Shown: piece after piece, positions 40,441-49,369 of the stretch
Layout of the letters: every line of letters starts with the position of its first letter
Position numbering within the stretch: position 1 is the first letter of the stretch
Origin: Desertifilum tharense IPPAS B-1220
GTDB lineage: Bacteria > Cyanobacteriota > Cyanobacteriia > Cyanobacteriales > Desertifilaceae
NCBI RefSeq assembly: GCF_001746915.1
Contig: NZ_MJGC01000132.1
Coordinates: 86,157 to 150,156, forward strand
Reading direction: 5' to 3'
DNA length: 64,000 nt
Made by a program: the position numbers and the translations under genes
The notes under the pieces: model-generated
The model's input: the letters and a program-made list of their open reading frames with translations, nothing else
Told to the model about the DNA's origin: nothing
Database searches by the model: none

Positions 40441-42354
40441 ATGACGAAAACCCTGTGGAACCTCTTAGCGGTCAGTCCCGCTATTTTAGGGGCTACCCTT
40501 GCTGCCTCAGCCGCAGCGATCGCCTCTGAAAGCGTTATCTCTCTGGAAGAAAATGTTGCTCAAAGCTTAGAAACAGCAGGCGCAGCCATTCTAGAGAGCG
40601 AAGAACTAACTTTTTCTACGACAGCTCCAGAATTTTCCTTTAGCGAAGCCTCTGTCAACCCAGAGTCCTTCTCTAGCCTATCTCAAAAGGTGGAAAGCCT
40701 AGGGGCACAAACCAAAGCTCTAGACAAAGTGGAAGCGCCAGCAGTTGAACTCCCGGCGGCTCCCAACTTACTGGCCCAGCAAACTCAGCCAGTGCAGAGC
40801 AACACAACGTCCTTAGACCAACTCATGCAATATGGCAATGAGGGACGTTCGACCCGGAGTGCCGGACAAGTCACCTCCATTTCCCAGTTGCGCGACGTTC
40901 AACCCACCGACTGGGCTTTCCAAGCCCTACAATCTTTGGTTGAGCGCTACGGTTGTATCGCAGGTTATCCAGACGGAACCTATCGCGGCAACCGGGCCAT
41001 GACCCGTTTTGAATTTGCAGCCGGTTTAAACGCCTGCTTAGACCGGATCAACGAACTGATCGCCGCAGCAACCGCTAACATTCTCACCCGCGAAGACCTG
41101 TTAGTGCTGCAACGCCTGCAAGAAGAATTTGCGGCTGAACTGGCTACATTACGGGGTCGCGTTGACGCGCTTGAAGCTCGTACAGCCGAACTCGAAGCCA
41201 ACCAATTCTCTACCACCACCAAGCTAACGGGTGAAGCCATCTTCGCTGTCACCGATGCCTTTGGTGACTATGCGGGATCGGGTGACGATAACACCGTCCT
41301 CCAAGGTCGGGTTCGCCTGAACTTCAACACCAGTTTCACAGGTCGAGACCTCTTAATTACGCGCCTGCAAGCCGGTAATGCGACTCCCTTTAGCTTCCAG
41401 CCAGCTTCAGGTCTGCAAACATTTAATGTTGGCAACACTGATAATAACTTTCAGTTAGATACCCTAGCTTACTTCTTCAACTTGACCAACAACATCAAAG
41501 TTGCAGTTGCAGCCAACGCGGGTGTCTTTGATGACTTCACCCCCACCTTAAACCCCTACCTAGAAGACTTTGATGGCGGTAGCGGTTCGCTGTCTACCCT
41601 CGGTCAACGCAGTCCGTTATATCGGATTGGGGGAGGTCAAGGGATTGGAGCCAATATTAACTTAGGTCGCATTCGCTTCCCCGTCGGTCTCGGCCCCGTT
41701 AACTTAACCTTGGGCTACTTAGCCGATCAAGGAAATAACCCAGGTCAAGATACAGGCTTGTTTAATGGCGATTATGCTGCCCTGGCTCAGTTAACCTTTG
41801 CACCAACCAACGGCGTATCCGTCGGCTTTACCTACGTCCACGGCTACCACAACCAAGGCAACGCTATCTTTGATAACGGCGGCGGTACTGCTGTTGTCGG
41901 TACGCCCATCGTTTCTTTGCTCAGCGACGTAGGTCCTGCCGTAACCAATTCCTACGGTGCCCAAGCATCCTTCCAATTTAGCCCTCGCTTTGCGATTTCG
42001 GGCTGGTTTGGCTACACGCACGTCCGCCTTCTCGATCTAGACACTCTCGGTCTAACGGGTGGTGCTGACGGTCAAGTTTGGAACTATGCAATCAACTTAG
42101 CTTTCCCTGACTTTGGCAGACGCGGCAACCTTCTAGGAATTGTCGCGGGCGTTCCTCCTTATCTGGGTGGCGTGAACCGCTTAGGTAGAGTCAACAATGA
42201 GTTACCTCTACACATTGAAGGTTTCTACAAGTTCAAAGTGTCTGACAATATCTCGGTGACGCCAGGGGTAATCTGGTTGAGAAATGCCGCTCAAGGCAAT
42301 TTCAACGAGGACGATATCTTTATTGGCACCTTGAGAACAACGTTCACCTTCTAA
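40441..42354 (+). CDS. SLH-domain outer membrane porin (iron-uptake/Som type), copy 1
   Basis: 637 residues from ATG 40441. Signal peptide (about 1-30, LLAVSPAILGATLAASAAAI), a variable linker (about 30-140), one SLH domain (about 144-205) containing TDWAFQALQSLVERYGCIAG, a coiled-coil (206-265, VLQRLQEEFAAELATLRGRV), then an OprB-type beta barrel ending in TLRTTFTF, with the C-terminal aromatic Phe of outer membrane proteins. Cyanobacterial relatives link the outer membrane to peptidoglycan through the SLH domain and pass ions or inorganic iron. It is followed by a paralogue 264 bases on. Confidence 0.95.
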   Translation: MTKTLWNLLAVSPAILGATLAASAAAIASESVISLEENVAQSLETAGAAILESEELTFSTTAPEFSFSEASVNPESFSSLSQKVESLGAQTKALDKVEAPAVELPAAPNLLAQQTQPVQSNTTSLDQLMQYGNEGRSTRSAGQVTSISQLRDVQPTDWAFQALQSLVERYGCIAGYPDGTYRGNRAMTRFEFAAGLNACLDRINELIAAATANILTREDLLVLQRLQEEFAAELATLRGRVDALEARTAELEANQFSTTTKLTGEAIFAVTDAFGDYAGSGDDNTVLQGRVRLNFNTSFTGRDLLITRLQAGNATPFSFQPASGLQTFNVGNTDNNFQLDTLAYFFNLTNNIKVAVAANAGVFDDFTPTLNPYLEDFDGGSGSLSTLGQRSPLYRIGGGQGIGANINLGRIRFPVGLGPVNLTLGYLADQGNNPGQDTGLFNGDYAALAQLTFAPTNGVSVGFTYVHGYHNQGNAIFDNGGGTAVVGTPIVSLLSDVGPAVTNSYGAQASFQFSPRFAISGWFGYTHVRLLDLDTLGLTGGADGQVWNYAINLAFPDFGRRGNLLGIVAGVPPYLGGVNRLGRVNNELPLHIEGFYKFKVSDNISVTPGVIWLRNAAQGNFNEDDIFIGTLRTTFTF

Positions 42355-42397
42355 TTTATTAGAAGAAACGAACAAGAGTTAGGCGCTAAACAACTCA

Positions 42398-42436
42398 AAA
42401 GCAGAGAGCGAAATCGCAAGATTTCCTTTCTGCTTT
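42398..42436 (+). terminator. Two-part hairpin after porin copy 1
   Basis: AAAGCAGA pairs with TCTGCTTT as the outer stem, and GAAATC/GATTTC around GCAA as the inner stem. No long T-run follows, so it may end or protect the porin mRNA. Confidence 0.6.
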
Positions 42437-42618
42437 CAATGAGTTTATAGTAGGATAAAGCTCAAGAAAAAGTCGCAAGATTGTACATTAGGTAAAGCTC
42501 AGATCAAACTCTGAACAAGATGATAGATGTATTCTACCCAACAGGGAATTTTCAGCCTAAGATGGTAAAATCCATGTTGGATCATAATATGGTCTGTAAG
42601 GTGTGAGGACAGAGTGAG

Positions 42619-44382
42619 ATGAAGTCAAAACTTTTGTTTAAGTCGTTATTAGTAACCCCAGCATTTCTGGGTATGGCGCTTTTAGGAGCCGCCAGCGCAA
42701 ATGCCAGCGCAACATCGCTGGAATCCGGTACTTTTTCTTTTACTCCGGAAACTCAGAATTTAGACGTTGCTGCTGAAGCGATTCCTGCGATCGCCGCAGC
42801 CGATCTCGTCGCTCCCGTTCAGGCTGACACTACAGACGCTAACCTCGTACAGGAAATCTTAGCTGCACCCCTGACGGTTGCTCAAGCCGCTCCGAACGCG
42901 AATCTTGACCAAATTGAGCGTTACAGCGAACCCGTGGTTGGTCTTGACTCAATGGGTCAAGTCACCTCTATTTCTCAGTTGCGCGACGTTCAACCCACTG
43001 ATTGGGCTTTCCAAGCTCTGCAATCTTTGGTTGAGCGCTATGGTTGTATTGCGGGTTATCCCGATGGCACCTACCGAGGCAACCGAGCTTTAACCCGTTT
43101 TGAGTTTGCAGCAGGTTTAAACGCTTGCTTAGACCGGATCAACGAATTGATTGCGGCGGCAACCCAAAATATTCTGACTCGCGAAGATTTGTTAGTGCTG
43201 CAACGCCTGCAAGAAGAATTTGCGGCTGAACTGGCAACCTTACGCGGTCGCGTAGATGCTCTTGAAGCTCGGACTGCCGAACTTGAAGCCAACCAATTCT
43301 CCACCACCACCAAGTTGAGAGGGGAAGTCATTTTTGGCTTAAGCGGTGCTTTTGGGGATGAAAAAGCCAACCAAAACGTCGATATTGATGACAACGTGGT
43401 TTTGGCTGGACGCGCTCGCCTCAACTTTGACACCAGCTTCACCGGCAGAGACCGCCTGAGAACTCGTTTGCAAGCGGGTAATCATATCTCCTTCACAGGT
43501 GCAACGGGCACCAACATGGCTCGCCTCGGTTTTGACACCAACACTGGTAATGATTTTGAGTTGGATGTTTTAACCTATCGCTTCCCGATTGGTAACGCGA
43601 TTACGGGCTGGATTGGCACCACAGGTTTATCGGCGGATGATGTTGCGCCGACTTTCCCCACCTTGCTCAACAGTGGCGGTCAAGGTTCTATCTCCCGCTT
43701 CGGTCAGCGCAACCCAGTGTTCCGTATGCCTGATGGGATTGGTGGAGGTTTGTCCATCAACTTTAGCCCTCGGTTGAACCTGGCTGTTTCTTACCTGACG
43801 GATGATGGCAATAGCCCCTTACCGAAAGATGGCTTGTTTAACGGCGCTTATCAGGCTCGCGCTCAACTCAGCTACACCGGAAATACCTTTGGGATTGGCT
43901 TAAGCTACGCTCGCGCTTATATGCCGGGTGAAGATGTCAACCTGACGGGTAGCACGGGTAGCATCAATGCCATTCGTCCTTTTGGTGCAGTGGCGACTTC
44001 TGCTAACGTCTACGGCGTTGAAGGTCAAATTAACCTGGGTCGTCGCCTCGTTCTCGGCGGCTGGGGGGGTTGGTTTGATGCAGAACGCGAAACAGGCGGC
44101 AGCCGCAGTGCTGATGTCTGGACTTGGGCGGGTTCTGTCCTCTTCCCCGATTTGGGCGCTCGCGGCAACCTGGGCGGCGTTGTGTTTGGGATGCCTCCGA
44201 AAGCCACCAGCGGCCCCAACAGAGACCGCGATACGGGATATCACCTGGAAGGCTTCTATCGCTTCCGCGTTTCCAACAATATCTCGATTACTCCTGGCGT
44301 AATTGTGCTGTTCAACCCCGAACACAACGACAGAAACGACAATATTTATGTCGGAACTCTGCGGACCACCTTCAGCTTCTAG
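42619..44382 (+). CDS. SLH-domain outer membrane porin (iron-uptake/Som type), copy 2
   Basis: 587 residues. Same design as the gene before it: signal peptide (LVTPAFLGMALLGAASANAS), a linker, SLH domain (about 115-176), coiled coil and an OprB-type barrel ending in LRTTFSF. The SLH and coiled-coil part is nearly identical in protein and close in DNA to copy 1, while linkers and barrels differ greatly. This suggests a tandem duplication with later conservation or conversion of the anchor part and free change of the pore. The same 12-base leader precedes it. It has a strong terminator of its own. Confidence 0.95.
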   Translation: MKSKLLFKSLLVTPAFLGMALLGAASANASATSLESGTFSFTPETQNLDVAAEAIPAIAAADLVAPVQADTTDANLVQEILAAPLTVAQAAPNANLDQIERYSEPVVGLDSMGQVTSISQLRDVQPTDWAFQALQSLVERYGCIAGYPDGTYRGNRALTRFEFAAGLNACLDRINELIAAATQNILTREDLLVLQRLQEEFAAELATLRGRVDALEARTAELEANQFSTTTKLRGEVIFGLSGAFGDEKANQNVDIDDNVVLAGRARLNFDTSFTGRDRLRTRLQAGNHISFTGATGTNMARLGFDTNTGNDFELDVLTYRFPIGNAITGWIGTTGLSADDVAPTFPTLLNSGGQGSISRFGQRNPVFRMPDGIGGGLSINFSPRLNLAVSYLTDDGNSPLPKDGLFNGAYQARAQLSYTGNTFGIGLSYARAYMPGEDVNLTGSTGSINAIRPFGAVATSANVYGVEGQINLGRRLVLGGWGGWFDAERETGGSRSADVWTWAGSVLFPDLGARGNLGGVVFGMPPKATSGPNRDRDTGYHLEGFYRFRVSNNISITPGVIVLFNPEHNDRNDNIYVGTLRTTFSF

Positions 44383-44437
44383 GTTGAGGCGATCGCATTG
44401 TCTATCTCTTTCTGGTAAAAACCAGAGCTGAATCTGC

Positions 44438-44465
44438 AAAACCTCACATTTCGTGAGGTTTTTTT
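44438..44465 (+). terminator. Rho-independent terminator of porin copy 2
   Basis: CCTCAC pairs with GTGAGG around ATTTC, extended by AAAA/TTTT, followed by seven T. Confidence 0.9.
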
Positions 44466-44603
44466 GTTTTCTCTGGTAAAACCATCAAACTCCAGTGGAG
44501 AACCGGGGTATACTAAGAAGATGCAAACGATACCAAACTGGAGGAAGCGCGATCGCTCTTTTATCCAGATATCGGCGTTGCACCTCTTTTTTAGGTTTGA
44601 CCT

Positions 44604-45041
44604 GTGGAACTTTCCTGCAAAAGCGAATACGCAATTCTTGCCCTTTTAGAATTAGCCGCGCATTACAGCAGTGGAGAGCCATTGCAAATTCGGCAAATTG
44701 CGGCTCAACAAAATATTCCTGACCGCTATCTAGAACAACTCCTGGCCACCATCCGGCGGGCGGGTTTAGTGCGGAGTCAGCGCGGCGCAAAAGGCGGCTA
44801 TTTATTAGCTCGCGAACCGTGGAAAATTACCATCCTAGAAGTGGTTAACTGTTTGGAAGGGTTGGAAGCCAAAGCGGCCAAAGAAAACTCAACGTTGAAA
44901 TCCCTGTCAAGCAACCTGATTGAAGAGATTTGGCACGAAGCGCGCCAAGCCGCTGAAGATGTGTTGCAAAGGTATACCTTACAAGATTTAGCAGAAAAAC
45001 GCGAATCCTTGCAGCGCTTAGACATTATGTATTACATCTAG
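44604..45041 (+). CDS. Rrf2 family transcriptional regulator (CymR-like)
   Basis: 145 residues from a GTG. SCKSEYAILALLELAAHYSS, then the winged HTH QIRQIAAQQNIPDRYLEQLL and RSQRGAKGGYLLAR (wing), are diagnostic of Rrf2. It lacks the three cysteines that bind an iron-sulfur cluster in IscR: the middle part reads KENSTLKSLSSNLIEEIWHE without Cys. In Bacillus and Staphylococcus the Cys-less type, CymR, senses sulfur status and partners with CysK. Here it stands 67 bases before cysK, so the same role is likely (inference). It could also control itself: GGTATAC and TACC repeats occur before the start (44508-44540). Confidence 0.9.
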   Translation: MELSCKSEYAILALLELAAHYSSGEPLQIRQIAAQQNIPDRYLEQLLATIRRAGLVRSQRGAKGGYLLAREPWKITILEVVNCLEGLEAKAAKENSTLKSLSSNLIEEIWHEARQAAEDVLQRYTLQDLAEKRESLQRLDIMYYI

Positions 45042-45108
45042 CTGAATTTACCGTAAATCTCAGTCTAGAACTGCTCAATTGACAACCCTCTATTTTCAAT
45101 TTGCGATC

Positions 45109-46077
45109 ATGAAAATTGCTAACGATGTTACGGAGTTAGTCGGTCATACCCCTTTAGTGCAACTGAACCGCATTCCCCAGGCGGAAGGCTGCGTGGCAAG
45201 AATTGTCATGAAGCTAGAAAGCATGAACCCGGCTGCTTCGGTGAAGGATCGGATTGGGGTGAATATGATTAATGCGGCCGAACGAGAGGGCCTGATTACC
45301 CCCGGTAAAACTACCTTAATTGAACCGACTTCTGGGAATACCGGAATTGCACTGGCGATGGTAGCAGCCGCTAGGGGCTATCGTTTGGTCTTGCTGATGC
45401 CCGATACCATGAGTTCCGAACGACGGGCGATGTTACGGGCCTATGGGGCAGAATTAGTCTTAACCCCTGGTATTGAAGGGATGAATGGTTGCATTCGTCG
45501 GGCGTTGGATTTGCTGGCCAATACGCCGGATGCTTATATTTTGCAACAGTTCCGCAACCCTGCGAACCCAGACATTCACCGGGAAACAACGGCCCAGGAA
45601 ATTTGGGATGATACGGATGGAGAAGTGGATTTTCTGATTTCTGGAGTGGGAACGGGCGGTACGATTACAGGGGTGGCAGAGGTTCTAAAGTCGCGCAAAC
45701 CGGAGTTTAAGGCGATCGCAGTTGAACCCGTTAATAGTCCCGTGTTATCGGGTGGAAATCCGGGCCCCCATAAAATTCAAGGGATTGGGGCGGGTTTTGT
45801 GCCGGAAGTCCTGAATACGGACATTATTGATGAAGTGATTACGGTTTCGGATGATGATGCGATCGCCTATGGGCGTCGTTTAGCCCGCGAGGAAGGCTTG
45901 CTGTCGGGAATTTCCACAGGGGCGGCTTTATATGCGGCGATTCAAGTGGGCAAACGACCGGAAAATAAGGGACGCTTAATTGTGGTGGTTCAGCCCAGTT
46001 TTGGCGAACGCTACCTGAGTACGCCTTTATTTCAAGACCCCGAATTGATGGTAACAGCCCAGGCGGGTTCAAACTAG
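45109..46077 (+). CDS. cysK: Cysteine synthase A (O-acetylserine thiol-lyase)
   Basis: 322 residues from ATG 45109 (MKIANDVTELVGHTPLVQLN); an in-frame start 30 bases upstream is less likely. Makes cysteine from O-acetylserine and sulfide with PLP. MNPAASVKDRIGVNMI holds the PLP lysine, TSGNTGIALAM the substrate loop, GVGTGGTITGVAEVL the phosphate loop, and SGISTGAALYAA the C-terminal serine region. Acts in the cytosol. Immediately downstream of the CymR-like gene. Confidence 0.96.
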   Translation: MKIANDVTELVGHTPLVQLNRIPQAEGCVARIVMKLESMNPAASVKDRIGVNMINAAEREGLITPGKTTLIEPTSGNTGIALAMVAAARGYRLVLLMPDTMSSERRAMLRAYGAELVLTPGIEGMNGCIRRALDLLANTPDAYILQQFRNPANPDIHRETTAQEIWDDTDGEVDFLISGVGTGGTITGVAEVLKSRKPEFKAIAVEPVNSPVLSGGNPGPHKIQGIGAGFVPEVLNTDIIDEVITVSDDDAIAYGRRLAREEGLLSGISTGAALYAAIQVGKRPENKGRLIVVVQPSFGERYLSTPLFQDPELMVTAQAGSN

Positions 46078-46155
46078 GATAAATTGAGTGAATTTGAGGG
46101 TCTAGAAGCAGCGAAAACGCCTCTTTTAGGCCCTGAAATCTTTTAAAATTGAGAG

Positions 46156-46845
46156 ATGAATGAGTCGAATCCTTACCACATCCTAGAAGTTAGCCCAACG
46201 GCAACGCAAGCAGAAATTAAACAAGCCTATCGGCGGCTGGCTAAACGGTTTCATCCCGATACGCAATCTGCAACGGCCGATCGCGATCGCATTGTGCAAG
46301 TGAATGCGGCTTATGAAGTTCTCAGCGATCCGCAACGACGCCGAACTTACGATCAAAAATTGCGGCGGGTGGATCGACAAGTCAAGAAAACTACAGTGGC
46401 GTCCCCCCGATCTCGCTATCAACGGGCGGCGGCGGGTCACGATACGGACGAACAGCTTAAGCTTTGGCTATCTTATGTCTATACGCCTGTGAATCGTTCG
46501 TTAAATTCAATTCTCAGTTCGCTAGACGAGCAAATTGATGAGTTGGCGGCCGATCCTTTTGATGATGAGTTGATTGAAGATTTTCAATCTTATTTAGAAC
46601 AATGCCGTCAATTTTTAGCCGATGCTCAAGCCGCTTTTAGTTCTGTCCCTAATCCGGGGAGTATTGCTAGCGTCGCCGCCCATCTTTATTATTGCTTAAA
46701 TCATGTGAGCGATGGGATTGAGGAGTTAAATTGGTTTACGCTCAACTACGACGAACATTACCTGCACACTGGGAAAGAACTTTTTAGAATGGCGGCTCGC
46801 TTGCGTCGGGAGGCTCAATTTGCTTTACGAAATTTAGCATTTTAA
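46156..46845 (+). CDS. J-domain (DnaJ/Hsp40-type) protein
   Basis: 229 residues. Residues 1-65 are a J domain: NPYHILEVSPTATQAEIKQA, AYRRLAKRFHPDTQ with the HPD motif, and YEVLSDPQRRRTYDQ. Such domains stimulate the ATPase of DnaK. There is no Gly/Phe region or zinc fingers, so it is a type III member. The C-terminal part (about 95-229) is helical and has no name I know; DDELIEDFQSYLEQCRQFLA is conserved in look. Its client may be specific. It stands alone between cysK and the DUF1824 gene. Confidence 0.92.
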   Translation: MNESNPYHILEVSPTATQAEIKQAYRRLAKRFHPDTQSATADRDRIVQVNAAYEVLSDPQRRRTYDQKLRRVDRQVKKTTVASPRSRYQRAAAGHDTDEQLKLWLSYVYTPVNRSLNSILSSLDEQIDELAADPFDDELIEDFQSYLEQCRQFLADAQAAFSSVPNPGSIASVAAHLYYCLNHVSDGIEELNWFTLNYDEHYLHTGKELFRMAARLRREAQFALRNLAF

Positions 46846-46905
46846 GCGGATGCAATGGCTTTAAATAATTGTTAGCTAATTTAGATTATTCACTTTTATT
46901 GAATT

Positions 46906-47334
46906 ATGTCTGTTCAAAACTCCCAAAACTTAAGTTTAGATAGCGCCCTGAAACTCTTAAAAACCTTAAGTTGCACGGACTCTCTCACCGTAACAACAGC
47001 AGGCGATCGCCAACAACTTGCCCAAGCCTTGCTGTTAGTGGTGAATGCTTCAGAATATCAGAATATTGGGATTTGCGCCGACTCGGTTGAACAAGCTTTG
47101 ACGGCTTTGGTAGACTATTTAACCACCTTTGAGTATCCCCTACCTGGCGATTTAACTCCGGTGCCGATGCAGACTCCTGTTTATTTGAAATTTAATTCTC
47201 AGAAAATGACCTATTATTTAGATACTTATACTGGGGATTATCGCGGCGTTTTAGTGTCTTGCCAATCCTCAGAAAATGAGAGTTTGAATGGCACTTACGG
47301 GCATTTTCCCTTAGATTTATTTGCTTCAGTGTGA
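46906..47334 (+). CDS. DUF1824 family protein
   Basis: 142 residues. SLDSALKLLKTLSCTDS, ALLLVVNASEYQNIGICADS, ALTALVDYLTTFEYPLPGDL, PVYLKFNSQKMTYYLDTYTG and YRGVLVSCQSSENESLNGTY agree with my memory of DUF1824, a small soluble cyanobacterial family with a known fold but no known function. The ATG has no strong ribosome binding site in view. A terminator with a perfect 9-base stem follows eight bases after the stop. Confidence 0.8.
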   Translation: MSVQNSQNLSLDSALKLLKTLSCTDSLTVTTAGDRQQLAQALLLVVNASEYQNIGICADSVEQALTALVDYLTTFEYPLPGDLTPVPMQTPVYLKFNSQKMTYYLDTYTGDYRGVLVSCQSSENESLNGTYGHFPLDLFASV

Positions 47335-47340
47335 ACGTTA

Positions 47341-47374
47341 AAAACCCCGATTTTAACTGGGAAACCGGGGTTTT
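47341..47374. terminator. Bidirectional terminator between the DUF1824 gene and gltD
   Basis: AAAACCCCG pairs perfectly with CGGGGTTTT around 16 bases. T on the right and A on the left make it work on both strands, ending the DUF1824 gene forward and gltD in reverse. Confidence 0.85.
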
Positions 47375-47384
47375 AATTTAGGGA

Positions 47385-48872
47385 TTAGTCGGGTAAATCG
47401 GTATGACCCATGAGATAGCGATCGCACTCTCGCGCCGCCCCGCGTCCTTCGTTAAACGCCCAGACTACTAGGCTTTGACCCCGGCGGCAGTCTCCGGCGG
47501 CGAAGACACCGGGGATGCTGGTGGTATAGTTGCCATAGTCGGCTTTAACATTACTGCGGGCATCGCGATCGCACCCTAACGCATCGAGTAGGGGTTGTTC
47601 GGGCCCCAAAAAGCCCATCGCCAACAGCACTAACTGGGCGGGAACCACCCGTTCTGTCCCTGGGACGTGCTTGGGAATAAACTGACCCTTCTCATTTTTC
47701 TCCCACTGGACTTGAACCGTGTGAACCGCCTTCACCTGGCCGTTTTCGTCCCCTTCAAACTTCGTCGCGGTGGTGAGATAGACGCGCGGATCGCAACCAA
47801 ACTTCTCGGCCGCTTCCTCCTGTCCGTAGTCGAGGCGATACACCTTGGGCCACTCCGGCCAGGGGTTATTGGGGGCGCGTTCTAGCGGGGGTTTTGGCAT
47901 AATTTCCAGTTGCACCACGCTGTTGCAACCGTGGCGGACAGAAGTACCAACGCAGTCTGTCCCCGTATCGCCGCCGCCGATAATAACGACATCCTTACCC
48001 TCAGCCGAAATAAACTGACCGTTGGGGTTGCCTTCTAAAACCGATTGGGTATTCGCCGTTAGGAACTCCATTGCAAAGTGAATTCCCTTTAATTCCCGGC
48101 CTTCAATCGGTAAATCGCGGGGTTTCGTGGCCCCAACGCAGAGAACCACCGCATCAAAGTCCTTGAGTAGCGTCTCTGTCGGCAAGTCCTTACCCACTTC
48201 CGTATTGCAGATAAACCGGACGCCCTCTTGTTCCAACAGATGAATGCGCCGCATCACCACTGTTTGCTTATCCAGCTTCATATTGGGGATGCCATACATC
48301 AGCAAGCCTCCCGGACGATCTGCCCGTTCGTAGACCGTTACCCAATGGCCGGCCTTATTTAATTGGGCGGCTGCACAAAGACCTGCGGGCCCGGAACCAA
48401 TGATGGCGACTTGTTTCCCCGTCCGCTTGCTAGGCGGTTCGGCAACGATCCAGCCTTCATCCCAACCCTTTTCAATAATCGAATATTCAATATTTTTAAT
48501 GGTTACAGGGGGGTTATGAATGCCTAGGACGCAGGAACCCTCGCAGGGTGCAGGACAAACTCGTCCGGTAAATTCGGGGAAATTATTGGTTTTATGCAAA
48601 CGATCTAAGGCTTCGCGCCACAAGCCTCGATAGACTAGATCGTTCCATTCGGGAATGAGGTTATTAATTGGGCAGCCGCTAGCCATACCGCTAATTAGCG
48701 TTCCTGTATGGCAAAACGGGGTACCGCAGTCCATGCAACGCGCCCCTTGGTTGCGGAGTTTCTCTTCTGGCATGGAGAGGTGAAACTCATCCCAGTTGCG
48801 AATGCGTTCGGCGGGCGAGATTTCGCTAGGGGCTTCGCGGAGGTATTCAATAAAGCCTGTCGGTTTTCCCAT
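47385..48872 (-). CDS. gltD: Glutamate synthase, small (beta) subunit
   Basis: 495 residues. Carries electrons from NAD(P)H to the large subunit through FAD and Fe-S centres. ARCMDCGTPFC and VCPAPCEGSCVLG bear the cysteines of the two 4Fe-4S clusters; VAIIGSGPAGLCAAAQL is the FAD loop and VVIIGGGDTGTDCVGTSV the NAD(P)H loop. The FAAGDCRRGQSLVVWA end is typical. It lies downstream of gltB, with a small membrane-protein gene between. All three genes run on the reverse strand with gaps of 34 and 46 bases. Confidence 0.96.
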   Translation of the reverse strand: MGKPTGFIEYLREAPSEISPAERIRNWDEFHLSMPEEKLRNQGARCMDCGTPFCHTGTLISGMASGCPINNLIPEWNDLVYRGLWREALDRLHKTNNFPEFTGRVCPAPCEGSCVLGIHNPPVTIKNIEYSIIEKGWDEGWIVAEPPSKRTGKQVAIIGSGPAGLCAAAQLNKAGHWVTVYERADRPGGLLMYGIPNMKLDKQTVVMRRIHLLEQEGVRFICNTEVGKDLPTETLLKDFDAVVLCVGATKPRDLPIEGRELKGIHFAMEFLTANTQSVLEGNPNGQFISAEGKDVVIIGGGDTGTDCVGTSVRHGCNSVVQLEIMPKPPLERAPNNPWPEWPKVYRLDYGQEEAAEKFGCDPRVYLTTATKFEGDENGQVKAVHTVQVQWEKNEKGQFIPKHVPGTERVVPAQLVLLAMGFLGPEQPLLDALGCDRDARSNVKADYGNYTTSIPGVFAAGDCRRGQSLVVWAFNEGRGAARECDRYLMGHTDLPD

Positions 48873-48906
48873 TGTTGTGTCTAGTTAAGTGTTTTTAGCA
48901 GGAGGC

Positions 48907-49323
48907 TTAGGGCGAAGTTTTGCCTTTGTGCCAATGCAAGAGGATGTAGAGGATAAAGGCGGGAATGGCGAAGCGAAAGATTAAAGCGACGATCGCGATC
49001 GCGATATCCCCCCCACTAACAGCTTCTGGTTGGTTAAACAGACTGATGATAAACGTGACATCTTCTACTAAACCCAACCCCAACATAAATAGCGCCGGAA
49101 GACCAAAAACGACCCAAGTGGCAATTGTTATCCACCACGGCATTCTACCCCCAGAAATGCTGTCATAGGCGCGGCCTTGCAGATGAATATGACCCATTGG
49201 ATCGAACCCAGAAGGTAGGGGTTCGGCGTAGGGGGACGGCACATCTGAGGGAATTTCCACAAAGCGTTTGTCGTCTTTTGAGGGGGTCTCAAAAAATGAA
49301 TTTTGGTCTTCGCGATCGCTCAT
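48907..49323 (-). CDS. Membrane protein between gltB and gltD
   Basis: 138 residues from ATG 49323 (MSDREDQNSF). A polar N-terminal part (about 1-60, Pro-rich) is followed by two transmembrane helices (about 63-87 and 105-130). No family is recognised. The frame remains open upstream to 49383, overlapping the end of gltB by 14 bases, so a coupled TTG or GTG start is possible. Its place between the two subunits of one enzyme suggests a link to glutamate synthase, for example anchoring it at a membrane (inference). Confidence 0.75.
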   Translation of the reverse strand: MSDREDQNSFFETPSKDDKRFVEIPSDVPSPYAEPLPSGFDPMGHIHLQGRAYDSISGGRMPWWITIATWVVFGLPALFMLGLGLVEDVTFIISLFNQPEAVSGGDIAIAIVALIFRFAIPAFILYILLHWHKGKTSP

Positions 49324-49369
49324 TTTTTTAGGAGTTGGGAAATAGAGGGCGTCGAACGAGAGTCCCTGT

